A stretch of DNA of 64,000 nt, taken from NCBI RefSeq assembly GCF_000317515.1, contig NC_019738.1:5296001-5360000 (forward strand), in the 5' to 3' direction. Both the position numbers and the translations under genes were made by a program. The first letter of the stretch is position 1. Each line of letters starts with the position of its first letter. Below, piece by piece: positions 47,490 to 56,210 of this stretch. The stretch is from Allocoleopsis franciscana PCC 7113 (GTDB lineage Bacteria > Cyanobacteriota > Cyanobacteriia > Cyanobacteriales > Coleofasciculaceae). Below the pieces are notes generated by a model, which did no database searches, was not told the origin of the DNA, and worked only from the letters and a program-made list of their open reading frames with translations.

Positions 47490-48233
47490 TTAAACAATGA
47501 AGTCTAAGGAGGCATAAACGTTGGTTGTATCCTGGACAATAGCAATCAGATCACCATATCGGTAGATAGCCGTATCCAAAGCTGAACTGCCACCAAAATT
47601 CTGAGACTTATCCAATGTATAGTCGCCAATGCTACCGCCGACCCGAATCTTGTCACCTTCCCAATACTTAAAGTCAGTTATAGTAGCGTATCCAGAGCCT
47701 AGATACTTGATCTCGGTATAGGAGCCGTTGTAGCCCAAACCGAATGTGTCAGCCCCAGCACCACCCGTGAGGATGTCCTGATCGGTGGTAGAACCGCCAA
47801 AGGCCCCATCAAGATAATCATTGCCGTTACCACCAACTATCAAGTCGTTGCCACCACCCCCGTATAGAAAATCATTACCATCTTCACCATAGAGGGTGTC
47901 ATTACCTACTGGGGCTGACCCCCCTCCAAGAATGTTATCGCCATAGAGAGCGTCGTTATCTGCTCCACCGTAGAGTTGATCTGCGCCAGCCCCTCCTATG
48001 AGATTGTCGCTGCCATTTTCACCATAGAGAAAATCATTACCATTTTCACCATAGAGAAAATCATTGCCATTCCAGCCCTTCAACGTGTCTTGACCGTCCC
48101 CTCCATATACGGTGTCATTATTAGTATTTCCCCAGATAAAATCATTGCCCCCATAACCCCGTGCCAGAAGGATATCAGAACCCAGGTAATTGAAGTAATC
48201 GTTTCCAGAAGTGCCATTGTAGTTGTAAGTCAT
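47490..48233 (-). CDS. RTX-type calcium-binding secreted protein
   Basis: A 247-residue protein built of glycine-aspartate nonapeptides (GGDGQDTL, GENGNDFLYGENGND, GGAGADQLYGGADND, GGGGNDLIVGGNGNDYLDG), the Ca2+-binding beta roll of hemolysin-type repeats, and a C-terminal segment (ITDFKYWEGDKIRVGG, LIAIVQDTTNVYASLDFIV) typical of type I secretion. No signal peptide. It likely folds outside the cell when calcium is bound. The start follows TTAGGAACAACTGAC. No secretion genes are adjacent. Confidence 0.9.
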   Translation of the reverse strand: MTYNYNGTSGNDYFNYLGSDILLARGYGGNDFIWGNTNNDTVYGGDGQDTLKGWNGNDFLYGENGNDFLYGENGSDNLIGGAGADQLYGGADNDALYGDNILGGGSAPVGNDTLYGEDGNDFLYGGGGNDLIVGGNGNDYLDGAFGGSTTDQDILTGGAGADTFGLGYNGSYTEIKYLGSGYATITDFKYWEGDKIRVGGSIGDYTLDKSQNFGGSSALDTAIYRYGDLIAIVQDTTNVYASLDFIV

Positions 48234-48654
48234 GTCAGTTGTTCCTAAATTTCAAGGGGAGCTTGATTGTTGTGCCTTAGAAGTTGAGCAATTCTTAGCA
48301 AGCGGTCTAACCTGCTTATTAAGATTGAAAGAACGTAATTATCAAGTTGGTCTTTAAACTGAGGGTTAAGCTTCCTTGCCCTCCTTCTGTCTATTACTCA
48401 ACTCAAACACCCGGTGTTTTATGCAAAATTGAAAAATTAATTTATGTAACGAATTGCATAAAATTCTGCTTCTTTAGGTTGAGTAACAATCAGAGGTTCC
48501 TGATTCAATACATCATGAATAAATACTCAACACGACTCGTTAACCAGACACAACTGGAGTATCAAGCTGATGCTTCACCCGCTTATTTGAAGAAACGAAA
48601 ACAATAGTGAACGCTCTATTCAAGAGTTGCACCTCCAGTGGTATTTTCAAGACT
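48234..48654. other. Gap before sigma-like gene
   Basis: An 86-codon frame (48347-48607) looks non-coding in its first half; its end (from ATG 48515, MNKYSTRLVNQTQLEYQ) could be a 30-codon leader peptide that abuts the regulator gene, but has no good ribosome site. No promoter boxes are clear. Confidence 0.3.
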
Positions 48655-49554
48655 ATGGATGAGCGACTCGAAAAGCTAATCACAGAGGTACAACAACACG
48701 CTCCCCAATCTGAGGAGTGGCAGTTGGCGTTAACTCAACTGGTCAAAGAAATTCTCCGATCGCGAAAAATTGGTCGTCCGCCTATCGGTCAATCTCTATC
48801 TGGTGTTTACCAAGAAATTTACGAGCAAGCACAACAGCAACTTATACATAAGGTAGGTGAAGAACTTAGCAACTACAACCCAAAACGTATCCCTGTAAGA
48901 ACATGGGTCAATACCCTGCGAAATCTTGCTTTTAGAACAGTCTTGGATGATGTGCAACTCAAGAAACTAGCCTTAGAAGCTCAACGGCACCCACCCCATA
49001 GCGACTTACGACAACATGCTTTAGAAGAATTAGTGGAAGCCATTCGGCTATCAGGCAAGCTGAGCCACCCACATCGCACAAGATTTTCCCCCCAGTTTTA
49101 TGACCTGCTTTATGAAGAAGCGGTGAATAAAACTTTGATTTATGTCTGTCGGAAGATTGACAAATATGACCCCGAACGTGGTCAGGACAAAAAATTTATG
49201 ACTTGGGTCAATTTCCGACTAGATCGGGTCATTCTAGAGACCAGCAGAGAATTCAAAGACCCCAAAATCGTAGACTTACCTTCAATGAGTGATTTAGAAG
49301 AGAGATTACCCTCCGATGAATCACCTTCATTGTTTGAGCAACTTCGTGAATCTATAGAGGAAGATGCCAAAAATCTGTTTAAAAAGACACATATCCGAAA
49401 TCGTTGTGATGCTAATTTTCAAGCGATAGCCTTAGCCAGATTTTCGGGTCAAAGCTGGGAAGAAATTTCAACCCAATTCAGAATACCCTTACCAACATTA
49501 AGCAGTTTCTTTCAACGTTCTTGCGAAAAATTTCGCTCCCATTTTAGTCAATAG
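48655..49554 (+). CDS. Sigma-70-like regulator with duplicated core
   Basis: A 299-residue protein starting MDERLEKLITEVQQHAPQ, the usual start of the cyanobacterial sigma-70-like family that heads CHAT/DUF1822 clusters. C-terminal helix-turn-helix: NFQAIALARFSGQSWEEIS and FRIPLPTLSSFFQRS. Unusual: the ~95-residue N-terminal unit is repeated (ITEVQQHAPQSEEWQLALTQ / ALEAQRHPPHSDLRQHALEE; SNYNPKRIPVRTWVNTL / DKYDPERGQDKKFMTWVNF), where relatives as I know them have one. A GTG at 48607 allows 16 more residues but lacks support. DUF1822 follows 46 bp downstream. Confidence 0.78.
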   Translation: MDERLEKLITEVQQHAPQSEEWQLALTQLVKEILRSRKIGRPPIGQSLSGVYQEIYEQAQQQLIHKVGEELSNYNPKRIPVRTWVNTLRNLAFRTVLDDVQLKKLALEAQRHPPHSDLRQHALEELVEAIRLSGKLSHPHRTRFSPQFYDLLYEEAVNKTLIYVCRKIDKYDPERGQDKKFMTWVNFRLDRVILETSREFKDPKIVDLPSMSDLEERLPSDESPSLFEQLRESIEEDAKNLFKKTHIRNRCDANFQAIALARFSGQSWEEISTQFRIPLPTLSSFFQRSCEKFRSHFSQ

Positions 49555-49600
49555 TTACCCCAGCTTCAAACTTATTCTCCCCCTCAATGAGGCAACATCC

Positions 49601-50524
49601 ATGAACCCGAATCAATCCATCATTAACCCTGTTCTTGAACCTTGGACTTTCACCGTTCCCTTAGCCTTGGAGGCTCATGGGCGAGCAGAAGAGTTTCGAC
49701 GTTACCAATCGAATCCTGGCAAAGCCAAACAAATTTATCTGAATACCCTCGCTGTGTATGCCGTGCATGTTTACTTACAGTGCCGGGGATTTGAGACGGA
49801 CTTGGAGAGAAGCGATAGTTGGAACCCGATGATGCAGATGCTGATGGATACGGCTGATTTGTTGGTCAAAGATCACGGCAAGTTGGAATGTAGACCCGTG
49901 TTGCCAGAAGCAGAGGTTGTCGGCGTTCCCCCAGAAGTCTGGGAAGAACGGATGGGCTATGTTGCAGTCCAGCTTTCTGAATCCTTGAGAGAAGCAACGC
50001 TGCTGGGATTTGTGCAGAAGGTGGCAAAGTCAGAGGTACCCCTGAGCCAATTGCGATCGCTAGGAGAGTTACCAGGCTATCTGCATCAAATTAAACCCGT
50101 GATCAACCTGAGTCAATGGTTTGAGGATATCTTTGAAGCGGGTTGGCAAGCTGTGGAAGCCCTTTTAGCGGAACCTGCCGAGTTAGCGTTTAACTACAGA
50201 AGCGCTTCCCTTGAGGTGAGGCGGTGCAAGCAGATTGAACTGGCAACGGCAGATCGCTCAGTGGCGCTGATTGTCGCACTCATCGGAGAATCAGAGCAGG
50301 ACATGGATATTAGCGTAGAGGTGCAGCCCACAAACGGTCAATTCTATCTACCTGCCAATCTACAGCTAATGGTACTCAATGAGGATGGAGAAGCGGTGAT
50401 GGATATCCGTGCGGGTAGCAATAATAAGACCATTCAATTAGAGTTTGGTGGGGAAGCCGGAGACCGTTTCGGCGTTAAGGTGGTTTTGGGTGAGGTTAGC
50501 GTAACAGAGAATTTCATCATTTAA
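49601..50524 (+). CDS. DUF1822 protein
   Basis: A 307-residue soluble protein: FTVPLALEAHGRAEEFRRYQ, AKQIYLNTLAVYAVHVYL, QCRGFETDLERSDSWNP and GYVAVQLSESLREATLLGFV mark DUF1822. The second half is beta-rich (VALIVALIGESEQDMDISVEV, GDRFGVKVVLGEVSV). No catalytic motif is known. In cyanobacteria the gene sits between a sigma-like regulator and CHAT/CHASE2 genes, as here, so a part in the same signalling unit is likely. The next gene starts 30 bp downstream after AGGAG. Confidence 0.85.
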   Translation: MNPNQSIINPVLEPWTFTVPLALEAHGRAEEFRRYQSNPGKAKQIYLNTLAVYAVHVYLQCRGFETDLERSDSWNPMMQMLMDTADLLVKDHGKLECRPVLPEAEVVGVPPEVWEERMGYVAVQLSESLREATLLGFVQKVAKSEVPLSQLRSLGELPGYLHQIKPVINLSQWFEDIFEAGWQAVEALLAEPAELAFNYRSASLEVRRCKQIELATADRSVALIVALIGESEQDMDISVEVQPTNGQFYLPANLQLMVLNEDGEAVMDIRAGSNNKTIQLEFGGEAGDRFGVKVVLGEVSVTENFII

Positions 50525-50553
50525 ATAGCCGCAGCAATCGCTAGGAGTTGGCG

Positions 50554-52881
50554 ATGGGGAAGTTAATCGTTCTCAAAGTAGATGGTGATTTCAATCAAGG
50601 TTTTCGGGTAACCCTGGAGATTGGCGACTATGGCGATCGCCCAGAAGTGGAGGTTTTGGGCAACTTGCCCCCCGCGCCGGAACTGGTTGCACAGTATAGC
50701 GGCTGGCAGTCAAGCTATCGCCGTTTGGGCAAGGCTACCCGTATCCTTAAAGCCAAAGGAGCGAAGATTGATGGTTCCCTCAAAACCAGGAAACAAGAAT
50801 GCCGCACCCAATCCTTTGAGTTTTGCGATCGCCTCAATACCTGGCTCAAGGCTGAGTCCTTTCTCTCAATCCGAGAAAAGTGGCTCTCAAAAGTCAGCAC
50901 CTCTGATCAGGTGCGGGTGCTCATTCGTGCCAACAACCCGCAACTCTGGCAACTCCCCTGGCACCAGTGGGATTTATTGGAACGCTACACCTTTGCAGAA
51001 ATTGGAATCAGTTCTCTGGAGTGTGAAGCACCTCCGAGAAGAGAGAAGCCTCCTGATCGCTCACAGGTTAAAATTCTCGCGATTTTGGGCAATAGCCAAG
51101 ACATTCAAGTAGAACAAGACCGACAACGGCTAGAGAATTTACCCAACGCCGCCACAACATTTTTGGTGGAACCGCAACGCCAAGAACTCAATGATCAACT
51201 TTGGCAGCAGCATTGGGATATTTTATTCTTTGCAGGTCATAGTCAGACCGAAGGTGAAAGAGGGCGGATTTATCTCAACCAAACCGATAGCTTAACCCTG
51301 GACGAACTCAAGTATTCCCTACAAAAAGCAGTGGCAGGCGGGTTGCAACTAGCGATTTTCAACTCCTGTGATGGATTGGGATTAGCTAGGGAGTTAGACA
51401 AATTGCACATCCCCCAAATGATTGTGATGCGGGAACCAGTGCCAGACCTTGTGGCACAGGAATTTTTAAAGTATTTTCTTGATAGCTTTGCCAGGGGTGA
51501 GTCTCTCTATCGAGCCGTGCAGGAAGCGCGGCAGCAATTGCAAGGTTTAGAAGATGACTTTCCCTGTGCTAGCTGGTTGCCCGTGATTTATCAGAATCCT
51601 GCGGCTGTGCCTTTGACATGGTTACAATCGCCCGAACCTGCCACAGAACTTCCCTCTGTACAACCGGTTCCCCCAACCTTGCCCCCCTGGCATCGCTGGC
51701 GAACCGTCTTGGTTACCAGTTGGGTGGTTACCAGCTTAGTGCTGGGGGTGCGATCGCTGGGACTCCTGCAACGTTGGGAGTTAAAAAGCTACGATCAGCT
51801 CCTCCGTCAACGTCCTTCAGAATTAGCCGATGCTCGTATCCTGCTAGTGGGAGCCGATGAAGAGGATATTCGTGAATACAAGCATCCGCTACCCGATGCC
51901 GTTCTGGCGAAGCTGATTGAAAAACTGGAGCAATATCGACCCGTTGCGATCGGACTGGATATTTTTCGCGACCAAGCTGTACCGCCCGGTCATAATGCAC
52001 TCGTCACCCAATTAAAGCACAATCAACGTCTGGTTACCGTATGCTTCGGCACCGATCCAGAACATGCGGCTGCCCCTCCGCCCCACAGTCCGGCAGACCA
52101 ATTAGGCTTTAATGACTTACAACATGACAATGACTATACTGTTCGCCGCTATCTCCAATCCCGTACCCCAAATCCGATCGCTCCCCTTTCAGTTTGCAAG
52201 ACACCTTATTCCTTCAGCCTGCAACTAGCCTACCGATATTTAGAAGCTAAAGGTATCCCAGTAAACACAACTCCTGATAAAAACTGGCAGTTGGGTCATG
52301 TCATCTTTAAACGTTTAGAGCCTCATAGCGGAGGATACCAAAAGCTGGATGCACGGGGAAACCAGGTGTTAATCAATTACCGTAACACTCCTCAGATTGC
52401 TCAATTCGTTACTCTCAAACAGGTCTTCGCCGGGAAGTTGGAGCCGGAATGGGTGAAGGATCGGGTCGTTCTGATCGGTGTCACCGCCGCCAGCATTCAA
52501 GATGATCACAATACCCCTTATGGCAGAAGACGAGGACTGGAAGTTCATGCACACTTAGTGAGTCAGATGCTCAGTGCTGTTCAGGATGGACGCCCGCTGA
52601 TTTGGTGGCTGCCTCTATGGGGTGATGCTTTGTGGATTTGGGCTTGGTCACTGACGGGTGGAATACTTGTGTGGCAGATGCGATCGCGTTGTGTGGGCAA
52701 GGCAGAATCACCACGACGATTGGTTCTAGCGGTTGGCATCTCTGTTAGTGTTTTGTATGGACTCTGTTGGGTAATCTTGCTCCAAGGGGGTTGGCTACCC
52801 CTGATTCCGGCAGCAGTCGCTTTAGTAATTACAGGTGGTGCCATCGCCTACATTCCATTTCCCAGCCGTCAGCCGCAGTAG
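50554..52881 (+). CDS. CHAT-CHASE2 transmembrane receptor
   Basis: A 775-residue membrane protein. An N-terminal segment leads to a CHAT (caspase-like) domain with the dyad H229 (FFAGHSQ) and C272 (FNSCDG), cytoplasmic by topology; a membrane helix (~383-401); a CHASE2 sensor outside (YDQLLRQRPSELADARILLV, AIGLDIFRDQAVPPGHN, VLIGVTAASIQDDHNTPYG); then three C-terminal helices. CHASE2 usually precedes a kinase or cyclase; here the only output domain visible is the CHAT domain in front. ATG 50554 has AGGAG at 50543-50547; a TTG at 50548 is less likely. It follows DUF1822 closely. Confidence 0.88.
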   Translation: MGKLIVLKVDGDFNQGFRVTLEIGDYGDRPEVEVLGNLPPAPELVAQYSGWQSSYRRLGKATRILKAKGAKIDGSLKTRKQECRTQSFEFCDRLNTWLKAESFLSIREKWLSKVSTSDQVRVLIRANNPQLWQLPWHQWDLLERYTFAEIGISSLECEAPPRREKPPDRSQVKILAILGNSQDIQVEQDRQRLENLPNAATTFLVEPQRQELNDQLWQQHWDILFFAGHSQTEGERGRIYLNQTDSLTLDELKYSLQKAVAGGLQLAIFNSCDGLGLARELDKLHIPQMIVMREPVPDLVAQEFLKYFLDSFARGESLYRAVQEARQQLQGLEDDFPCASWLPVIYQNPAAVPLTWLQSPEPATELPSVQPVPPTLPPWHRWRTVLVTSWVVTSLVLGVRSLGLLQRWELKSYDQLLRQRPSELADARILLVGADEEDIREYKHPLPDAVLAKLIEKLEQYRPVAIGLDIFRDQAVPPGHNALVTQLKHNQRLVTVCFGTDPEHAAAPPPHSPADQLGFNDLQHDNDYTVRRYLQSRTPNPIAPLSVCKTPYSFSLQLAYRYLEAKGIPVNTTPDKNWQLGHVIFKRLEPHSGGYQKLDARGNQVLINYRNTPQIAQFVTLKQVFAGKLEPEWVKDRVVLIGVTAASIQDDHNTPYGRRRGLEVHAHLVSQMLSAVQDGRPLIWWLPLWGDALWIWAWSLTGGILVWQMRSRCVGKAESPRRLVLAVGISVSVLYGLCWVILLQGGWLPLIPAAVALVITGGAIAYIPFPSRQPQ

Positions 52882-52921
52882 ACATACCGCAGTACTCATC
52901 GTTTCTTGATCAATTTAATCG

Positions 52922-53662
52922 ATGATCTACGTACCGAAACTGAAACTTGGCTTTGTTACTGTTTTTGCGATCGCTGGCTTCACCCTCAATTTGGCACCCG
53001 GATGGACACAATCCAATGCCCAAGTCATGGCAGATTTGTCACTGGCTAAGGTGCCGCTACCACCCGGAACCGGCTCACCTGAAGATCCGCAGAAACCGGC
53101 AGGAACCCGTGATGGTAGTGGAGTTGGAGCCTGCCAGCAGACAGATCAGCCATTTACGGCCTTGGTTCCTAAAAATGCTGATGAAAGTTTAACAACGGCT
53201 GAGTATCCGGTGTTTTGGTTTTATATTCCTCATGCTTCTGAGGACATACACTCCATCGAGTTTTCGCTGCACAATCAAGATGAGACAAAGACTGTTTACA
53301 TAGCTCCCATCCAGCTCACTAAAACACCAGGCGTGATTGGTATTCCCTTGCCACCTAGCGCCAAATCTTCTCTAAAAGAGAATCAGAGCTACCGTTGGCA
53401 ATTAACTGTTAATTGTACGGCACAAACAAAGCCAGAGGATGCCATTGTTTTAGAGGGTTTGGTGACACGAGTTGAGCAAAGCTCTAATCTTGTTGGTGTC
53501 ATTTGGTACGATGAATTGACCAATCGAGCTAGACGCTACCTATCTGAACCACAAAATCCTGAAGTGAAGAAGGCTTGGACAGAATTGTTGAAATCTGTGG
53601 GCTTGGAAGAACTGGTTCAAGCACCTTTGGTGAGTTCAGTCGGGAATGCTAAAAAAGATTGA
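52922..53662 (+). CDS. DUF928 secreted protein
   Basis: A 246-residue exported protein: signal-like hydrophobic start (KLGFVTVFAIAGFTLNLAPG), then DUF928: GTRDGSGVGACQQTDQPFTA, VFWFYIPHASEDIHSIEF, PVT-like loops, GVIGIPLPPSAKSSLKENQ and YRWQLTVNC. DUF928 proteins of unknown role commonly sit next to CHAT/CHASE2 and two-partner-secretion genes in cyanobacteria. It starts 40 bp after the receptor gene, so it is probably in the same operon as the sigma-like, DUF1822 and receptor genes. Confidence 0.85.
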   Translation: MIYVPKLKLGFVTVFAIAGFTLNLAPGWTQSNAQVMADLSLAKVPLPPGTGSPEDPQKPAGTRDGSGVGACQQTDQPFTALVPKNADESLTTAEYPVFWFYIPHASEDIHSIEFSLHNQDETKTVYIAPIQLTKTPGVIGIPLPPSAKSSLKENQSYRWQLTVNCTAQTKPEDAIVLEGLVTRVEQSSNLVGVIWYDELTNRARRYLSEPQNPEVKKAWTELLKSVGLEELVQAPLVSSVGNAKKD

Positions 53663-53781
53663 ATTTATTTTATTTCTCTGGGTGTATATTGTAACTTTAT
53701 ATGACTATCTTAGTTCGGTACACGTAAATCTTTGAAAGGGAGCAGATAGGTAAGTAGAACAATTCAATTTACTTTCCTGGT

Positions 53782-55566
53782 ATGCTGGATTTAACTACAA
53801 ATTCTAAGAGCTTTCTGGAAGCATCTGTTGCTCCTCATTCTGCTAATTTAGGTGAGACCGTAGGAGTGATCGACTTAATTACTCCTGAGTCAGCCATCAT
53901 TAATAGTTCACTGGGTGGCTTGGCATTGAGCATCGATGAGAGCTTTATTGAACCCATTGATTTCCTCTCCTCGAATGTTGAGGCATTGACACTGATTCCG
54001 AACAAGAGCGAAGTTGGGACAAATATCTCTACCAGTACATCTACAGGAAGCAACGATAAAATAACGGGTCAGCCGCTTTCTGATATCGGCGTGACCCAGC
54101 TCAATAATACTTCATTAAATTCCTTCAACCTTACCACAATCAATAGCCAAATCATTTCTGATGTCGCTGTATTAGCTACAGATCCCAACGGCACGATCGC
54201 GACCGCCGATTCCGTAGGTACCTTGACAACCAGTATCACTCAGACGGGTCAAATTGGTGGCAATGAGTCCTATGGGAAGGATACACGCGACTATTGGAAG
54301 TTTAGTGTTAACAGTGATTTCAAGGTTAATTTATCGCTGTCTGGCTTGAGTGGAAATGCTGGTTTAGCCTTATATAACAGTGCCGGTAAATTACTCACTT
54401 GGTCTAACCATGGAGGCGCTAACTCCGAATCCATCAGCCATTGGCTGGGTAAAGGGGACTACTACGCTTTGGTTTATAGTGAGGGTAACTGGGGTGGCAG
54501 CACGAACTACAATCTTGGCCTCCAAGCAGGTACACAGTTAAGTAGTCTCATCACTGACTACACCGTCCACCAAGCTGTATCATCAAGGATTGGAGATGGT
54601 CAGATTGACCGCAATGATATGATTGCCATTTTGCGTAGTACTAAAGATGGCAGCGTCATTGCCGAGGAAATTAACGACCTTCGAGATATTTTGAATGATG
54701 CTAAGGCTTTCGGTCTTGATGGCTACGTGCAAAATCTGGCTAACAAAGTGGTTAATGGTAATGTTGCCAACCAGAAGTACAAAGGTGCAGCTCTGGGTAA
54801 CTTGTTTGCAGGTAGTAGTGCCACCCATATGGAAAGCTTAGTGGATAAGTGGTTCCTAGGAGGCGATCATCCAGTTGCCAAATCTTCAAGTGGTAACACA
54901 ACCTACAGCTACAAGCAGGCTAGTGGATCGCTCTTCCAAAACGGCATCAGCTATCAAGATATAGACCAGGGTGGTGTTGGTGATTGCTACTTCGTCGCGT
55001 CTCTAGCGGGAACAGCTTTCCGTTCGCCCGATACAATTCGGGATATGTTCATCGACAACAATGATGGCACATTTACAGTTCGCTTCTTTAACGGAGATAA
55101 GGCTGACTACGTCACAGTAGACAAATATTTACCAACTACCGCTGGAGGAAATGCTGTGTTCGCTGGTTGGGGCGGTGGTTCCTATAACGAATCTAACAAT
55201 GAATTGTGGGTTGCATTAGCGGAAAAAGCCTACGCTCAAATCAACGAGTCAGCATGGATTGGTCAAGATAACACGAATTCTTACCAAGGCATTGCTTATG
55301 GTACTCTCAAGGCAATTAGCCACATCACAGGGCTTAATAACACTGGGTATAAGGACTTAGAAGCAGGTGACTTCAATTCAGTTGTGAACGCCTTCAATGC
55401 AGATCGCATTATCTATCTCAGTGATGGAGGTCATGCTTACACGCTAGTCGGCTACAATGCCACTACCCAGATGTTTAAAGTCTACAATCCATATGGCTCA
55501 ACGCAAGACATGACTTGGACAGCATTGGACAACAAGTTTGTCCGCTGGGGTTACTCAACCACCTAA
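53782..55566 (+). CDS. PPC-domain calpain-like cysteine protease
   Basis: A 594-residue protein. The N-terminal ~130 residues are low complexity; a bacterial pre-peptidase C-terminal (PPC) beta domain (~135-250; TRDYWKFSVNSDFKVNLSLS) is followed by a helical link and a peptidase C2 (calpain) domain: C402 (GGVGDCYFVASLAG), H551 (DGGHAYTLVGY), N569 (VYNPYGS), the full triad. No Sec signal peptide is evident, so secretion would need another route. It should cleave proteins, possibly calcium-dependent. It sits 120 bp after the DUF928 gene, same strand; a functional link is inferred from position. Confidence 0.85.
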   Translation: MLDLTTNSKSFLEASVAPHSANLGETVGVIDLITPESAIINSSLGGLALSIDESFIEPIDFLSSNVEALTLIPNKSEVGTNISTSTSTGSNDKITGQPLSDIGVTQLNNTSLNSFNLTTINSQIISDVAVLATDPNGTIATADSVGTLTTSITQTGQIGGNESYGKDTRDYWKFSVNSDFKVNLSLSGLSGNAGLALYNSAGKLLTWSNHGGANSESISHWLGKGDYYALVYSEGNWGGSTNYNLGLQAGTQLSSLITDYTVHQAVSSRIGDGQIDRNDMIAILRSTKDGSVIAEEINDLRDILNDAKAFGLDGYVQNLANKVVNGNVANQKYKGAALGNLFAGSSATHMESLVDKWFLGGDHPVAKSSSGNTTYSYKQASGSLFQNGISYQDIDQGGVGDCYFVASLAGTAFRSPDTIRDMFIDNNDGTFTVRFFNGDKADYVTVDKYLPTTAGGNAVFAGWGGGSYNESNNELWVALAEKAYAQINESAWIGQDNTNSYQGIAYGTLKAISHITGLNNTGYKDLEAGDFNSVVNAFNADRIIYLSDGGHAYTLVGYNATTQMFKVYNPYGSTQDMTWTALDNKFVRWGYSTT

Positions 55567-55672
55567 AGAACTCCATCAATACTATTCTGAAAATAGAGAC
55601 GGGGAGACGGGGTGAAGAACTCTTACTCCCCCTCTTCTAAAAGATTAGTATTCTGTTAATTATTGAACTGAT

Positions 55673-56170
55673 ATGGTCAGAATAGTTGTTTTATTGGCTC
55701 TAGCTATTAACGCAGGCTGTAGCAGTCTTCCTGTGACGCAAACGAAAGATTTACAAATATCTCCAATGAAAGAAACCACCATGTCTTATACAACAAATAT
55801 TTCCATTAAAAACATCACTCTCCAAGCCAGAGAAGAAAAAACACCTCCGGATGGAGTACCCAATAAACAAAATCGGGATATTGGATTTGCTTCTGTGTTT
55901 CTCCGCCTTGAAAATGCTAAGGAGGAAGATGTTAGCCTAACTGTTCAACGTGTTGAAATTCGCAATACAGTTGATGGGAATGTTCAACTGTCGGATTCCT
56001 CTCCTCAACAGATTCGTTTGCGCCCCTTAGAAAATTCTGAGGTAGTTTTCCATTTAACCAATAAAACTGGCTATTCTAAACACAACCAGGTTAAGGCGGT
56101 CATAACTTATACAATTGGCGATCACCTGCAAGTAATCGAATCCACTCCGGTTGAGGTTGAAAGATCCTGA
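55673..56170 (+). CDS. Small putative lipoprotein
   Basis: A 165-residue protein with a short hydrophobic start (RIVVLLALAINAGCSSLPV); the C16 could be lipidated, although the -3 residue (N) is not the usual L/V/I. The rest is beta-rich (YTTNISIKNITLQAREEK, GFASVFLRLENAKEEDVSL, HNQVKAVITYTIGDH). No family is recognised. It follows the calpain-like gene by ~105 bp on the same strand and ends convergent with the TPR-CHAT gene. Confidence 0.6.
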   Translation: MVRIVVLLALAINAGCSSLPVTQTKDLQISPMKETTMSYTTNISIKNITLQAREEKTPPDGVPNKQNRDIGFASVFLRLENAKEEDVSLTVQRVEIRNTVDGNVQLSDSSPQQIRLRPLENSEVVFHLTNKTGYSKHNQVKAVITYTIGDHLQVIESTPVEVERS

Positions 56171-56210
56171 ATAGCAAAGTCATCTACTGAGTCATTGGCA
56201 ATCGATCAAA

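Noticed and set aside
48347-48607. 86-codon ORF before the sigma-like gene
   Set aside because: First half is not protein-like; only the last 30 codons could be a leader, without support.
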